A stretch of 52,803 bases of DNA. Origin: Betaproteobacteria bacterium (GTDB lineage Bacteria > Pseudomonadota > Gammaproteobacteria > Burkholderiales > SG8-41). Position numbers and translations under genes: made by a program. The notes under the pieces were generated by a model that was not told the origin of the DNA, did no database searches, and saw only the letters and a program-made list of their open reading frames with translations. Shown here one piece after another: positions 7,720 to 16,702 of this stretch. Position 1 is the first letter of the stretch; each line of letters begins with the position of its first letter. The stretch is from assembly GCA_021732605.1 (NCBI GenBank), contig JAKFUS010000039.1, positions 1 through 52,803 of the forward strand, given 5' to 3'.

Positions 7720-9141
7720 ATGTCCTCGCAAAAACCGCCTCTGCTCGCCAATGCCACCCGCGACCTCGCGCGTTTCGGCTCAGCACTCCGTTACGAAGAT
7801 ATCCCCGCGGATGTCATCGCCCGCATCAAGCTGAGCCTGCTCGACAGCCTCGGTTGCTGCCTGTTCGGCGCAACGCTGCCATGGACGCAAAAAGTGGCCG
7901 CCCTTGCCGAGCAGGAAGGCGCAAAACCCGTGGCCACGCTGATCGGCCTCGGCCGCAAAACCTCGGCGTCGCTGGCGGCGCTGGTCAACGGCACCTCGGG
8001 CCATGCTTTCGAGCTCGATGACATTCACAAGGAATCCATCATCCACGCCGGCTCCATCGCCACACCGGTGGCGCTGGGACTCGCTGAATTGAATGCCCAA
8101 AAAAGCGGGAAGGTTTCCGGGCAGGATGTGCTGACCGCAATGGTTGCCGGTTATGAAATCGGCCACCGCGTCGGCAATGCCGCTACCATGAGTCTGTTTT
8201 TCCGTGGCTTCCATCCCCAAGGCACCTCGGGCGCCTTTGTCGCGGCTGCGACTGCTGCGCGCATGCTGAATCTAGACGCCACGCAATTTCAGCACGCGCT
8301 GGGCATGGCCGGTTCGCAGTCCGGCGGCCTGATGGCGGCACAGGAAGGTGCGATGGTCAAACGCTTCCACAGCGGTCGCGCAGCACAAAGCGGTGTCTAT
8401 TCGGCGCAACTCGCGGCGAATGGTTTCACCGGCATCCTTGATGCACTGGAGGCACCCTACGGCGGTTACCTGTCGACGTATTCGGATGAACCGAATCCAT
8501 CGCGGTTAACGGCCGGCCTCGGCAAGTCCTGGGAAACACTCAACGTCGGTTACAAGCCGCATGCCAGCGTGACCAGCATCCACAGCGCGCTCGACGGCCT
8601 GGCGGCGATCATGCAGGAACAAAAACTCAAGGCCGGTGACATTGCCAAAGTCGAAACCGGCCTGTCTCCGATGACTCATGTGCACTGCGCCTGGGAGTAC
8701 AAGGCGCAGGGGGTTACCGCGGCGCAGATGAATTTGTATTACGGCATGGCGGTGATCGCACTCGACGGCGCAGCCTTCACCGAACAATTCCGCGAAGCCC
8801 GGCTCAGTGATCCGCAGATACTCGATTTCATTTCACGCATCACAGCGCACGTCGATCCCGAGATCGAAAAAATGGGCGCGCCGTTCCGCCATGCGTCGCG
8901 GGTTAAAATCACCGCCCGCAACGGCCAGGTGTTTGAAAAACTGTCACTGCACCGCCGCGGCAGTCCGGAATATCCGCTGTCAGCGGAAGAAGTGGTGCAC
9001 AAATTCCGCAATGTTGTTGCGCCGTGCATGGATAAAGCAGCGGCAGAAAAAATCATTGCAACGGTGAACCAGTTTGAAACACTGGCCGACATCAGCAGCG
9101 TGATGCCCTTGCTGGGTGCTGCAGTGCGCAGCCCGAAGTAG
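7720..9141 (+). CDS. MmgE/PrpD family protein, first of three
   Basis: A 473-residue member of the family that holds 2-methylcitrate dehydratase (PrpD, MmgE) and cis-aconitate decarboxylase (IRG1, CadA). The all-helical N-terminal domain carries the active-site segments HAFELDDIHKESIIHAG (Asp100, Asp101, His103, His109), GFHPQGTSG (His165) and AMVKRFHSGRAAQSG (Lys214), which line up with the catalytic His and Lys residues known from IRG1 and PrpD. The C-terminal domain includes HASVTSIHSALD. The start lies 32 bp after the flavoprotein stop, so cotranscription is likely. Probable role is dehydration, isomerisation or decarboxylation of a tricarboxylate; which one cannot be decided here. Confidence 0.9.
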   Translation: MSSQKPPLLANATRDLARFGSALRYEDIPADVIARIKLSLLDSLGCCLFGATLPWTQKVAALAEQEGAKPVATLIGLGRKTSASLAALVNGTSGHAFELDDIHKESIIHAGSIATPVALGLAELNAQKSGKVSGQDVLTAMVAGYEIGHRVGNAATMSLFFRGFHPQGTSGAFVAAATAARMLNLDATQFQHALGMAGSQSGGLMAAQEGAMVKRFHSGRAAQSGVYSAQLAANGFTGILDALEAPYGGYLSTYSDEPNPSRLTAGLGKSWETLNVGYKPHASVTSIHSALDGLAAIMQEQKLKAGDIAKVETGLSPMTHVHCAWEYKAQGVTAAQMNLYYGMAVIALDGAAFTEQFREARLSDPQILDFISRITAHVDPEIEKMGAPFRHASRVKITARNGQVFEKLSLHRRGSPEYPLSAEEVVHKFRNVVAPCMDKAAAEKIIATVNQFETLADISSVMPLLGAAVRSPK

Positions 9142-9164
9142 CAAATGGCGAATATACTAAATAC

Positions 9165-9183
9165 TTGATTTTATTGATATTTT
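9165..9183 (+). repeat. AT-rich element TTGATTTTATTGATATTTT, dispersed copy 1
   Basis: This 19-mer differs by one base from 38436-38454, and its first 11 bases recur in reverse orientation at 13135-13145. Here it occupies the 67-bp gap between the first and second MmgE/PrpD genes. It may be a promoter or a binding site for a global regulator; AT-richness alone could explain part of the match. Confidence 0.45.
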
Positions 9184-9208
9184 AAAGACTCACTGAGGAT
9201 TCAGCACC

Positions 9209-10606
9209 ATGGCCAAGCAATCGACGCAACCGCATCCCTACACCCGAGACATCGCCGCGTTCGTTTCAGGTCTGACCTACGACCAGATCCCGGAGGAAGT
9301 GCGTCATCGCAACAAGCTGCTGATGCTGGATTCGCTGGGTTGCGCGCTTTACGGCGCCGATCTTGAGTGGACCCGTATCCTGCAGGACAAACTGAGCAGC
9401 ATCGACAGCACACGCCAGTGCAGCGTATGGGGCACCAACAAAAAACTCTCCGCACCGCATGCCACTCTGGTCAACGGTACACAGGTACAGGGTTTCGAAC
9501 TGGATGACGTGCACCGTGCCGGTGTATTGCATGTCGGCGCCGTGGTGCTGCCGGCACTGATCTCGGTGACCGAAATCAAACCGGGCATGAGCGGCAAGGA
9601 ATTTCTCACCGCCTCCGTGGCCGGTTACGAAATCGGCCCGCGCGTCGGCCTGTGCATGGGCCCTGCACACATCGCCTCCGGCTGGCACTCGGGCGCAACC
9701 CTGGGTGTGTTCTCCGCCGCTGCAGGTGCTGCACGCGGCCTCAAACTCGACGTCGACAAAACCGTGCACGCACTGGGCATTGCCGGCACCCAGGCCGCGG
9801 GCCTGATGGCCGCGCAGTTCGGCGCCATGGTCAAACGCATGCATGCCGGCCGTTCCTCGCAATCGGGACTCTATGGCGCGCTGTTTGCCGAAGGTGGCTT
9901 CACCGGCATCGTCGATGTGCTCGAGAACCCGTACGGCGGCTTCTGCACAACCATGTCGCAGTCGACCGACAAGTTCAACCTGGCAGAACTCACCGCCGGT
10001 TTCGGTGAAGTGTGGCAGACCATGGGCATCGCACTGAAGTTCTATGCCTGTGTCGGCAGCAATCACACGACGCTCGACGCACTGCGCGACATGGATGCCG
10101 AGCGTCCCTTCACCGCCAGGGACGTGAAGAAGGTCGTCGTGTACGGTTCAGAGGTCACGGTGCACCACGTCGGCTGGCCGTACAAGCCACAAGGGCTGAC
10201 ATCAGCCCAGTTGAACCTGCCGTACTGCATCGGCACCTGGCTGCTGGAAAAAGATGTCTTTGTCGACCAGTTCACCGAAGCAATGGTCGCTGATCCGGCG
10301 CGCATCGCGGAGTCGAAAAAAGTCGAAGTGCTCCACGATCCGGCGATCACCGCACTGGGCGCAAAAATGCGCCACAAGGTCAACGTGGAGTTACATCTCC
10401 ACGACGGCACCGTGATGAAACGCACCGTCGAATCTGCACGCGGCAGCGAGTTCCGTTTTGCCAGCGACGCCGAGATCATTGAGAAATTCGAAAAACTCGC
10501 GGTCAAGGCGCTGCCCAAGGCGCGCGTCGAAGAACTGCGTGATGCGGTGATGGGCATCGAAAAGCTGCCCGACGCCACAGTGCTGTCGAAGCTGCTGACC
10601 GCGTAA
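9209..10606 (+). CDS. MmgE/PrpD family protein, second of three
   Basis: A 465-residue MmgE/PrpD paralogue. The active-site segments are GFELDDVHRAGVLHVG (Asp99, Asp100, His102, His108), IASGWHSGATLG (His160) and AMVKRMHAGRSSQSG (Lys209), so the catalytic set looks complete. TGAGGATTC is upstream of the ATG. The 67-bp gap before it is the widest in the operon and holds an AT-rich element that could be an internal promoter. It resembles the first copy along its whole length but is clearly diverged, so the copies probably act on different substrates or form a mixed complex rather than being a recent duplication. Confidence 0.9.
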   Translation: MAKQSTQPHPYTRDIAAFVSGLTYDQIPEEVRHRNKLLMLDSLGCALYGADLEWTRILQDKLSSIDSTRQCSVWGTNKKLSAPHATLVNGTQVQGFELDDVHRAGVLHVGAVVLPALISVTEIKPGMSGKEFLTASVAGYEIGPRVGLCMGPAHIASGWHSGATLGVFSAAAGAARGLKLDVDKTVHALGIAGTQAAGLMAAQFGAMVKRMHAGRSSQSGLYGALFAEGGFTGIVDVLENPYGGFCTTMSQSTDKFNLAELTAGFGEVWQTMGIALKFYACVGSNHTTLDALRDMDAERPFTARDVKKVVVYGSEVTVHHVGWPYKPQGLTSAQLNLPYCIGTWLLEKDVFVDQFTEAMVADPARIAESKKVEVLHDPAITALGAKMRHKVNVELHLHDGTVMKRTVESARGSEFRFASDAEIIEKFEKLAVKALPKARVEELRDAVMGIEKLPDATVLSKLLTA

Positions 10607-10609
10607 TCT

Positions 10610-11983
10610 GTGAGTCAGCCTGTGAGCAGCGCGAAAACGGCAGCCCGAACGCTCGCAGAATTTGCGGCCGGGCTGACTTACGAACAGATCCCGGCAGCAC
10701 CGCGCGAACGCGCACGACAATGCATCATCGACACCACGGGTGCCGCACTGTTCGGCTCGCGCCTGCCGTGGAGCCGCATCGTCGCGGGGCACGCCAGGAA
10801 CTGCGGCGGTAACGGCAGCAGCCGTGTCATCGGCACTGCACTGAAAGTCTCGCCACCAGCAGCGGCGCTGGCCAACGGCGTGTGCAGCCACGCCTTTGAA
10901 CTCGACGGCCTGCGCAAACCGAGCGCCGGCGTGCATCCCGGCGCAATCCTGATGCCCGCAGCGATGGCTGTCGCGGAACACCAGGGGGCCGGCGGCCGCG
11001 ATCTGCTGACTGCCTTTGTCGCGGGTGCCGAGGTGATGTTCCGCATCGGCCTCGCCGCCAAACAGACGACCGAAACGCTGGGCTTCCACGCCCCGGGGGC
11101 CAACGGCCCCTTCGGCTCCGCCATCGTTGCCGGCAAGCTGCTGGGACTGAATGCCGCGCAACTGACGCAGGCGCTGGGCATCGCCGGCTCATTGGGCGGC
11201 GGCCTGCTCGCCTTCGCCAAGGCCGGCAATGGTGCGATGGTGAAACGCCTGCACATGGGCCGCGCGGCGGAAGCCGGCGTAGTCGCGGCCCTGCTCGCCC
11301 GCGATGGTTACGAAGGTCCGGACTCGGTATTGGAAGGCCAGTACGGTTATCTCGAAGCCTATGCCCGCGACGGCGACGCCTCGCAGTTCACCAAAGACCT
11401 CGGCACACATTTCGACATCGTATATGCCTGCCTGAAACGTTATGCCTGCCACATCACCGCACACACTCCCGTGCAGTCCTTGCAGGAGCTGCGCGCAGAA
11501 CACAATTTCAGTGGTGACGACGTCGCAGCATTGACGATTTTTGCCCGGCACAAGGTGCTGTCGCATCACGATATCCGCGAGCCACGCGATGTCGCAGGCG
11601 CGCAATACAGCGTGCCGTTTTGCGCTGCGATCGCCCTGTATTACGACGTCAACGATCCGCTGGCGTTTTCCGAAGCCGCACTGAATGATCCAAAAGTGCG
11701 GGCACTGGCAATAAAACTCAAAGTCGTGGAAATGAACGACGACGAAAAAGGCGGCGCCTGGGCAACGCGGGTCGCGGTCGAACTGAAGGATGGCCGCAAG
11801 TTCGAACGCTTTACCGAAGAGTTCAAGGGCACGCCGGCCTCACCGCTGTCCGCAGAAGAATTGCAGATCAAGTTCATGCGCATGGCCGGCGCGCACCCGC
11901 AGGCGGCAGAACTGCATGCACAGCTGTCCACGCTGGAACACATCACCGACTGCCGCACGCTGGCGATCAGCAGCACCGCCTGA
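10610..11983 (+). CDS. MmgE/PrpD family protein, third of three, altered Asp motif
   Basis: A 457-residue MmgE/PrpD paralogue starting at GTG only 3 bases after the stop of the second copy, which implies translational coupling. His109 (SAGVHPGAI), His160 (LGFHAPGANG) and Lys212 (AMVKRLHMGR) are kept, but the usual ELDDxH reads ELDGLRK, so the second Asp is Gly and the His is missing. The C-terminal segment CLKRYACHITAHTPVQSL is in place. The altered motif suggests another substrate or an altered step. An alternative start is the GTG at codon 5. Confidence 0.88.
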   Translation: MSQPVSSAKTAARTLAEFAAGLTYEQIPAAPRERARQCIIDTTGAALFGSRLPWSRIVAGHARNCGGNGSSRVIGTALKVSPPAAALANGVCSHAFELDGLRKPSAGVHPGAILMPAAMAVAEHQGAGGRDLLTAFVAGAEVMFRIGLAAKQTTETLGFHAPGANGPFGSAIVAGKLLGLNAAQLTQALGIAGSLGGGLLAFAKAGNGAMVKRLHMGRAAEAGVVAALLARDGYEGPDSVLEGQYGYLEAYARDGDASQFTKDLGTHFDIVYACLKRYACHITAHTPVQSLQELRAEHNFSGDDVAALTIFARHKVLSHHDIREPRDVAGAQYSVPFCAAIALYYDVNDPLAFSEAALNDPKVRALAIKLKVVEMNDDEKGGAWATRVAVELKDGRKFERFTEEFKGTPASPLSAEELQIKFMRMAGAHPQAAELHAQLSTLEHITDCRTLAISSTA

Positions 11984-12009
11984 CCAGAACTCATCGAGGG
12001 AGAACCCGC

Positions 12010-12969
12010 ATGACCAAAATACTGATCGCCGCTTTTTGCGCCGTTTTTTTCACATTCACGCCGTCCGCACAGGCCGCCTATCCCGACAAACCGATACGGC
12101 TGATCGTACCGCTGTCTGCCGGCGGCGGCATGGATACGATTGCGCGCGCCGTGGCATCACCGCTCTCGGAAAAGCTGGGGCAGCAGGTTGTCGTTGACAA
12201 CCGCGCCGGCGGCGGCGGCTCGATCGGTGCTGAACTGACCAAGGAAGCACCGAAAGACGGTCACACGATACTGATGGCGAGTGCGACCTTTGTCATTCAT
12301 CCCCTGCTCTACCCGGCTCGTTACGCGCCGACGCGGGATTACGCGACCATCACCCAGGTCACGCGCCAGCCTTATGTACTGATGGTGCATCCAGGCATTC
12401 CCGCCAAAACCGTCAAGGAACTGGTCGCTTACAGCAAGGCCAACCCGAACAAGATGAATTACGCATCAGCCGGCCAGGGCAGCCTGATTCACCTGACCAC
12501 GGAGTTGTTCAAGGTACGCACCGGCGCCGACCTGAATCACATTCCCTACAAAGGCATGGGCGGCGCCTATGTCGACATGTTGTCCGGCCGCATCCAGGCT
12601 GCATTTCCCAGCATCATTTCGGTGTTGCCGCATCTGAAGACCGGCAAGCTGCGCGCGCTGGCGGTGACCAGCGCACAACGTTCGACTTCGCTGTCCGAGA
12701 TTCCTACGCTGCAGGAAAACGGCATTCCCGGTTTTGACGTTTCGCAGTGGTATGGATTGTTCGCCCCCGCCGGCACACCGCGGCCAGTGATCGATCGCGT
12801 CCATCGCGAGGTGGTGGATATTCTCAAGACAGCTGAAATGCAGAAACGCATGGCCGGCGACGGTGCCGACGGCGTCGGCAGCACACCAGCCGCATTCGCT
12901 GCTTACGTCAAAGACGAATCGGCTAGCTGGGCGGAAGTTATCAAAAAATCCAATATCAAGGCGGACTGA
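12010..12969 (+). CDS. Bug/TctC-family periplasmic solute receptor
   Basis: A 319-residue periplasmic receptor of the Bug/TctC family with a Sec signal peptide ending in AQAAYP. Family landmarks: YPDKPIRLIVP, GGGMDTIAR, VDNRAGGGG, DGHTILM, HIPYKG and QWYGLFAPAGTP. AGGGAGAA stands about 6 bases before the ATG. It follows the third MmgE/PrpD gene by 26 bp and is the last gene of the operon, ahead of a 12-bp-stem hairpin. It probably brings the operon's substrate to a tripartite transporter whose membrane subunits are encoded elsewhere. It is only distantly similar to the receptor at 4069, so the two may bind different acids. Confidence 0.94.
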   Translation: MTKILIAAFCAVFFTFTPSAQAAYPDKPIRLIVPLSAGGGMDTIARAVASPLSEKLGQQVVVDNRAGGGGSIGAELTKEAPKDGHTILMASATFVIHPLLYPARYAPTRDYATITQVTRQPYVLMVHPGIPAKTVKELVAYSKANPNKMNYASAGQGSLIHLTTELFKVRTGADLNHIPYKGMGGAYVDMLSGRIQAAFPSIISVLPHLKTGKLRALAVTSAQRSTSLSEIPTLQENGIPGFDVSQWYGLFAPAGTPRPVIDRVHREVVDILKTAEMQKRMAGDGADGVGSTPAAFAAYVKDESASWAEVIKKSNIKAD

Positions 12970-12974
12970 GCCCA

Positions 12975-13007
12975 CTGCCGCGTCACCCCCTGTGAGTGAC
13001 GCGGCAG
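12975..13007 (+). terminator. Strong hairpin after the tcuA-like/mmgE operon, no T-tract
   Basis: CTGCCGCGTCAC (12975-12986) and GTGACGCGGCAG (12996-13007) form a perfect 12-bp stem with a 9-base loop, starting 6 bp past the Bug receptor stop. A T-run is missing, so it may stabilise the 3' end or work with Rho instead of being a classical intrinsic terminator. Confidence 0.6.
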
Positions 13008-13156
13008 CGGTGATGCGCTCACCACCGCCCACGGCACGCCGGCTGCGGTTACAATCCCGGCGGCCCAGTACGCGACACAGCAGCCAGCCGCGTTACTGAT
13101 GTCGCAGCCCGATCGCACGATATTAAAATAATTTAATAAAATCAATAGGTTATGAA

Positions 13157-15187
13157 ATGCTTATTTACGCGCTGACTATTTTTGCGAGCGCGTTCCTGCT
13201 GTTCCTGGTGCAACCGATCATGGCGAAACAGATCCTGCCGTGGTTTGGCGGTTCCGCGGCGGTGTGGACGACATGCCTGATGTTTTTCCAATTGGTACTG
13301 CTGGCAGGTTACGCCTACGCCGACTGGACCATACGTTTTCTCAAACCGCGCCCGCAGGTCTTGCTGCATGTGGCGCTGATCATCGCCAGCCTGATATCGC
13401 TGCCGATCATCGCCGGTAGCGGCTGGAAACCGGGCGGCGAAGAAGATCCGACCTGGCTGATCCTCGGCCTGCTGACCGCAACCATCGGCCTGCCCTATTT
13501 CCTGCTGTCGACCACCGGCCCCTTGCTGCAGGCCTGGTTTGCGCGCAGCTTCCCCAAGGCCACGAATGTCTATCGTCTGTTCGCGCTGTCGAACGGCGCG
13601 TCGCTGATTGCACTGGTGGCCTATCCGTTTGTGGTCGAACCGTACATCAGCACCCACGAACAATCCATTGGCTGGAGCTTCGGTTACGGCCTCTTCGCCG
13701 TGCTCTGCGGCAGCTCGGCATTGTTCAGCCTGCGCGCATCAGCCCAGGCCGCGACGCAACAGGCCGGCACACCGGTCGCCGCGGCAGGCCCCGCGCCACG
13801 CGCGACTGATTACCTGCTGTGGCTGACGCTGGCCGCACTGGGTTCGTTCATGCTGATCGCGGTGACCAATCACATCACCCATGATGTCGCCTCGGTGCCC
13901 TTCCTGTGGATCCTCCCGCTGACGTTATACCTGCTGTCCTTCGTGCTGTGTTTCGAGGGCCGCAACTGGTACCAGCGGCAGATTTTTTTCGGTCCGCTGC
14001 TGGTGATCGTCGGCGCAATGGCCTGGGCGCTGCACACCAACGGTGGTGTGATGGACATCAAACAGGCGATTCCGCTGTTTGCCGCCGGCCTGTTCGTGAT
14101 GTGCATGTTCTTTCACGGTGAACTCGCTGCGCTGAAACCGGCGCCACGCCACCTGACCAGTTACTACCTGATGATTTCGCTGGGCGGCGCAGTCGGCGGC
14201 CTGCTGGTGGGCTTCGTCGCACCCAAGCTGTTCAATACCTATTACGAGTTCGGCCTGGGCCTTTTCTTCACCGCTCTGATCGCCGCCTACCTGGCACGCC
14301 GCACCATGGTCATCGTGCCGGTACTGGCGCTGGTTGCCGCGGGCTTCACCGCGTACCATATCCACACCTATATCAACATGCTGTCCAAGGACACGCGGGT
14401 GATGACGCGCAATTTCTACGGCACGCTGCGGGTCAAGGATTTCGGTGACGAAACCAGCAAGGACGGCACACGCCGTCTGATGCATGGCGTGATCATGCAC
14501 GGCGAACAGTTTCTGGCGCCGGCACGGCGCATGGAACCGACGACCTACTACGGTCCTACGGCCGGCATCGGCCGCATCATCGCCATCAAGAACGCCGCCG
14601 CCAGTGACGTCCGCGTCGGCGTGATCGGCCTCGGCGCCGGCACACTCGCCGTCTACGGCCGGCCCGGCGACACCTACCGTTTTTATGAAATCAATCCGCA
14701 GGTCATCGATCTGGCCAAAACCGAATTCAGCTTTCTCGGTTCGAGCAAGGCAAAAATCGAAACCCTGCTCGGCGACGCGCGGCTCACCCTGGAGGCCGAA
14801 CCGGCGCAGCGTTACGACGTACTGGCGATCGACGCCTTCTCCAGCGATTCAATACCCACCCACCTGATGACCTATGAGGCGATGGGTGTCTACCTGAAGA
14901 ACATGAAACCGGACGGCGTGATCGCCTTCCATGTCACCAACCGTTTCCTGCACCTGGCGCCGGTGGTCAAACGCATCGCCGACGAACACGGCCTCCACAC
15001 CATACTGGTCGCGGACGATCCTGAAAGCGGATCGGATCTGGCCAATACCGACTGGGTGCTGGTGTCGCGGAGCAAGGCTGTGCTCGACAACAAGCGTATC
15101 ACCGAATCCCAGGAAGCCATCGGAGAAATCCCCGGCCTGCGGCTGTGGACCGACAGTTTCAACAACCTGTTCAAGATTCTGAAGTAA
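13157..15187 (+). CDS. Membrane protein fused to a spermidine-synthase-like domain
   Basis: A 676-residue fusion. About residues 1-420 are hydrophobic, with some ten or more predicted membrane segments (MFS-like or polytopic), and about 430-676 form an aminopropyltransferase-like Rossmann domain with GVIGLGAGTLAVYG (near 486-500), an acidic residue at YEINP that would hold the nucleotide, GDARLTLE, and the catalytic-loop-like IDAFSSDSIPTHLMT (Asp near 558). Fusions of this kind are widespread, but their substrate is unknown; the domain could transfer an aminopropyl or a methyl group at the membrane. An AT-rich region with an inverted copy of the TTGATTTTATT element lies just upstream. A 9-bp-stem hairpin follows. 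Confidence 0.85.
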   Translation: MLIYALTIFASAFLLFLVQPIMAKQILPWFGGSAAVWTTCLMFFQLVLLAGYAYADWTIRFLKPRPQVLLHVALIIASLISLPIIAGSGWKPGGEEDPTWLILGLLTATIGLPYFLLSTTGPLLQAWFARSFPKATNVYRLFALSNGASLIALVAYPFVVEPYISTHEQSIGWSFGYGLFAVLCGSSALFSLRASAQAATQQAGTPVAAAGPAPRATDYLLWLTLAALGSFMLIAVTNHITHDVASVPFLWILPLTLYLLSFVLCFEGRNWYQRQIFFGPLLVIVGAMAWALHTNGGVMDIKQAIPLFAAGLFVMCMFFHGELAALKPAPRHLTSYYLMISLGGAVGGLLVGFVAPKLFNTYYEFGLGLFFTALIAAYLARRTMVIVPVLALVAAGFTAYHIHTYINMLSKDTRVMTRNFYGTLRVKDFGDETSKDGTRRLMHGVIMHGEQFLAPARRMEPTTYYGPTAGIGRIIAIKNAAASDVRVGVIGLGAGTLAVYGRPGDTYRFYEINPQVIDLAKTEFSFLGSSKAKIETLLGDARLTLEAEPAQRYDVLAIDAFSSDSIPTHLMTYEAMGVYLKNMKPDGVIAFHVTNRFLHLAPVVKRIADEHGLHTILVADDPESGSDLANTDWVLVSRSKAVLDNKRITESQEAIGEIPGLRLWTDSFNNLFKILK

Positions 15188-15201
15188 GCTGCACGGGGCG
15201 C

Positions 15202-15226
15202 CAGGCGCCCCGCTCCCGGGCGCCTG
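15202..15226 (+). terminator. GC-rich hairpin between the synthase fusion and the protease gene
   Basis: CAGGCGCCC (15202-15210) and GGGCGCCTG (15218-15226) make a perfect 9-bp stem with a 7-base loop; a competing stem GGGGCGCC/GGCGCCCC (15195-15211) overlaps it. No T-run follows. The location 14 bp past a stop codon suggests termination or RNA stabilisation. Confidence 0.5.
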
Positions 15227-15270
15227 CCGATTGAAAATGGCGGCATGGCACCCATCTGGAAGGAATTCCC

Positions 15271-16665
15271 ATGACCGCCATCACCGTGCTTTTGAAGAAT
15301 CCGTTCACTGCCTTCTGGGCGCCATTCCTGCTGTTGCTGGGCGCATTGCTGCCGCTGGCAGCCCCGGCGCAAACCACAGCCGAGACGCGCGGAATGCCGA
15401 CGCTGGCACCGCTGGTCAACCAGGTCACGCCGGCGGTGGTGAACATTTCGGTCATCACCCGCGCCCCGGTCGAAGACAACCCGTTGTTCCGCGATCCGTT
15501 TTTCCGGCGTTTTTTCAATCTCCCGGACAAGCAGCAGCGCCAGGAACAGTCCGCCGGTTCGGGAGTCATCGTCGACGCCGCACGCGGCTTCATCCTGACC
15601 AACAACCACGTCATCAAGGACGCTGACCAGGTCATCGTCACACTGAAGGATCGTCGCCGGTTTCCGGCAAAACTGGTGGGCACCGATCCCGGCACCGACA
15701 TCGCAGTGCTGCAGATCAGCGCCCCCAACTTGTCAGCGCTGCGCATCGGCGACTCTGACATCCTGCAAGTCGGCGACTACGTGCTCGCAATCGGCAATCC
15801 CTTCGGCATCGGCCAGACCGTGACTTCGGGCATTGTCAGTGCGATCGGGCGCAGCGGGCTGTCGGTGGAAGGTTACGAGGACTTCATCCAGACCGATGCT
15901 TCGATCAATCCCGGCAACTCGGGGGGCGCACTGGTTAATCTGCGCGGCGAATTGATCGGCATCAACACTGCGATCATCGGCCCCGCCGGTGGCAACGTCG
16001 GCATCGGCTTTGCAGTGCCCTCGGTGATGGCACGCGCAGTGATGGAGCAGATTGTGCGCTACGGCGAAGTACGGCGCGGCCGCCTCGGCATCGAAATGAC
16101 GGATGTGTCGGCGAATGCACAGCGCAAGCTGCGCCTGCCTACTCTGGATGGGGCCATGATCAGCAAGGTGCATGCGGGCTCACCGGGCGAACGCGCCGGC
16201 CTGCGCACAGGCGATGTCGTGACCGCGTTGAACGGCCGGCCGATCCGCAGTTCAGGCGAGCTGCGCGCCCGGCTCGGACTGACGCCGGTCGGCGATGAAG
16301 TCGAATTCAGCATTGCGCGCGAAGGTGGCGCGCAGCGCATTCGCACGCGCATCGCTGCACCGCAACCCTCCGACGGCGGCGAAACTCTGGCTGTGACACA
16401 GTTTCCGGGTCTGCGAGTGGTCGAAATCGAGCGTGGCAGTCCCCTGGCACAGCGCTTGAACGGCGGCGGTCTGGTGGTTGCCGCAGTGGATGGGGGCAGC
16501 CGCGCATTTCAGACCGGCTTTCGCCCCGGAGACATCATTTTTGCAGCCAACCGCCGGCGCGTACAAACGCTGGCCGAATTCCAAGGGGTGCTGGGCGCTG
16601 CGGAACGTGGTTATGCCGTCAGCCTGCTACGCGGCGACGTCAGTCTGACCATCATCGTCCGCTAG
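15271..16665 (+). CDS. DegQ/DegP-like periplasmic serine protease (Do family)
   Basis: A 464-residue envelope quality-control protease. A signal peptide or N-terminal anchor (1-33, ending LAAPAQ) is followed by a trypsin-like domain with the triad His113 (LTNNHV), Asp143 (GTDIAVL) and Ser217 (NPGNSGG), then two PDZ domains (about 250-345 and 370-460). The linker with PLFRDPFFRRFF matches the regulatory LA loop of Do proteases. GGAAGGAATTCCC precedes the ATG. It lies between the synthase fusion and a convergent MFS gene, without the rseAB/mucD context, so it is better called DegQ-like than MucD. Confidence 0.92.
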   Translation: MTAITVLLKNPFTAFWAPFLLLLGALLPLAAPAQTTAETRGMPTLAPLVNQVTPAVVNISVITRAPVEDNPLFRDPFFRRFFNLPDKQQRQEQSAGSGVIVDAARGFILTNNHVIKDADQVIVTLKDRRRFPAKLVGTDPGTDIAVLQISAPNLSALRIGDSDILQVGDYVLAIGNPFGIGQTVTSGIVSAIGRSGLSVEGYEDFIQTDASINPGNSGGALVNLRGELIGINTAIIGPAGGNVGIGFAVPSVMARAVMEQIVRYGEVRRGRLGIEMTDVSANAQRKLRLPTLDGAMISKVHAGSPGERAGLRTGDVVTALNGRPIRSSGELRARLGLTPVGDEVEFSIAREGGAQRIRTRIAAPQPSDGGETLAVTQFPGLRVVEIERGSPLAQRLNGGGLVVAAVDGGSRAFQTGFRPGDIIFAANRRRVQTLAEFQGVLGAAERGYAVSLLRGDVSLTIIVR

Positions 16666-16702
16666 GGTCGAAGCCCAACCCTTTTCTGCTGTCTTTCTAA
16701 GT

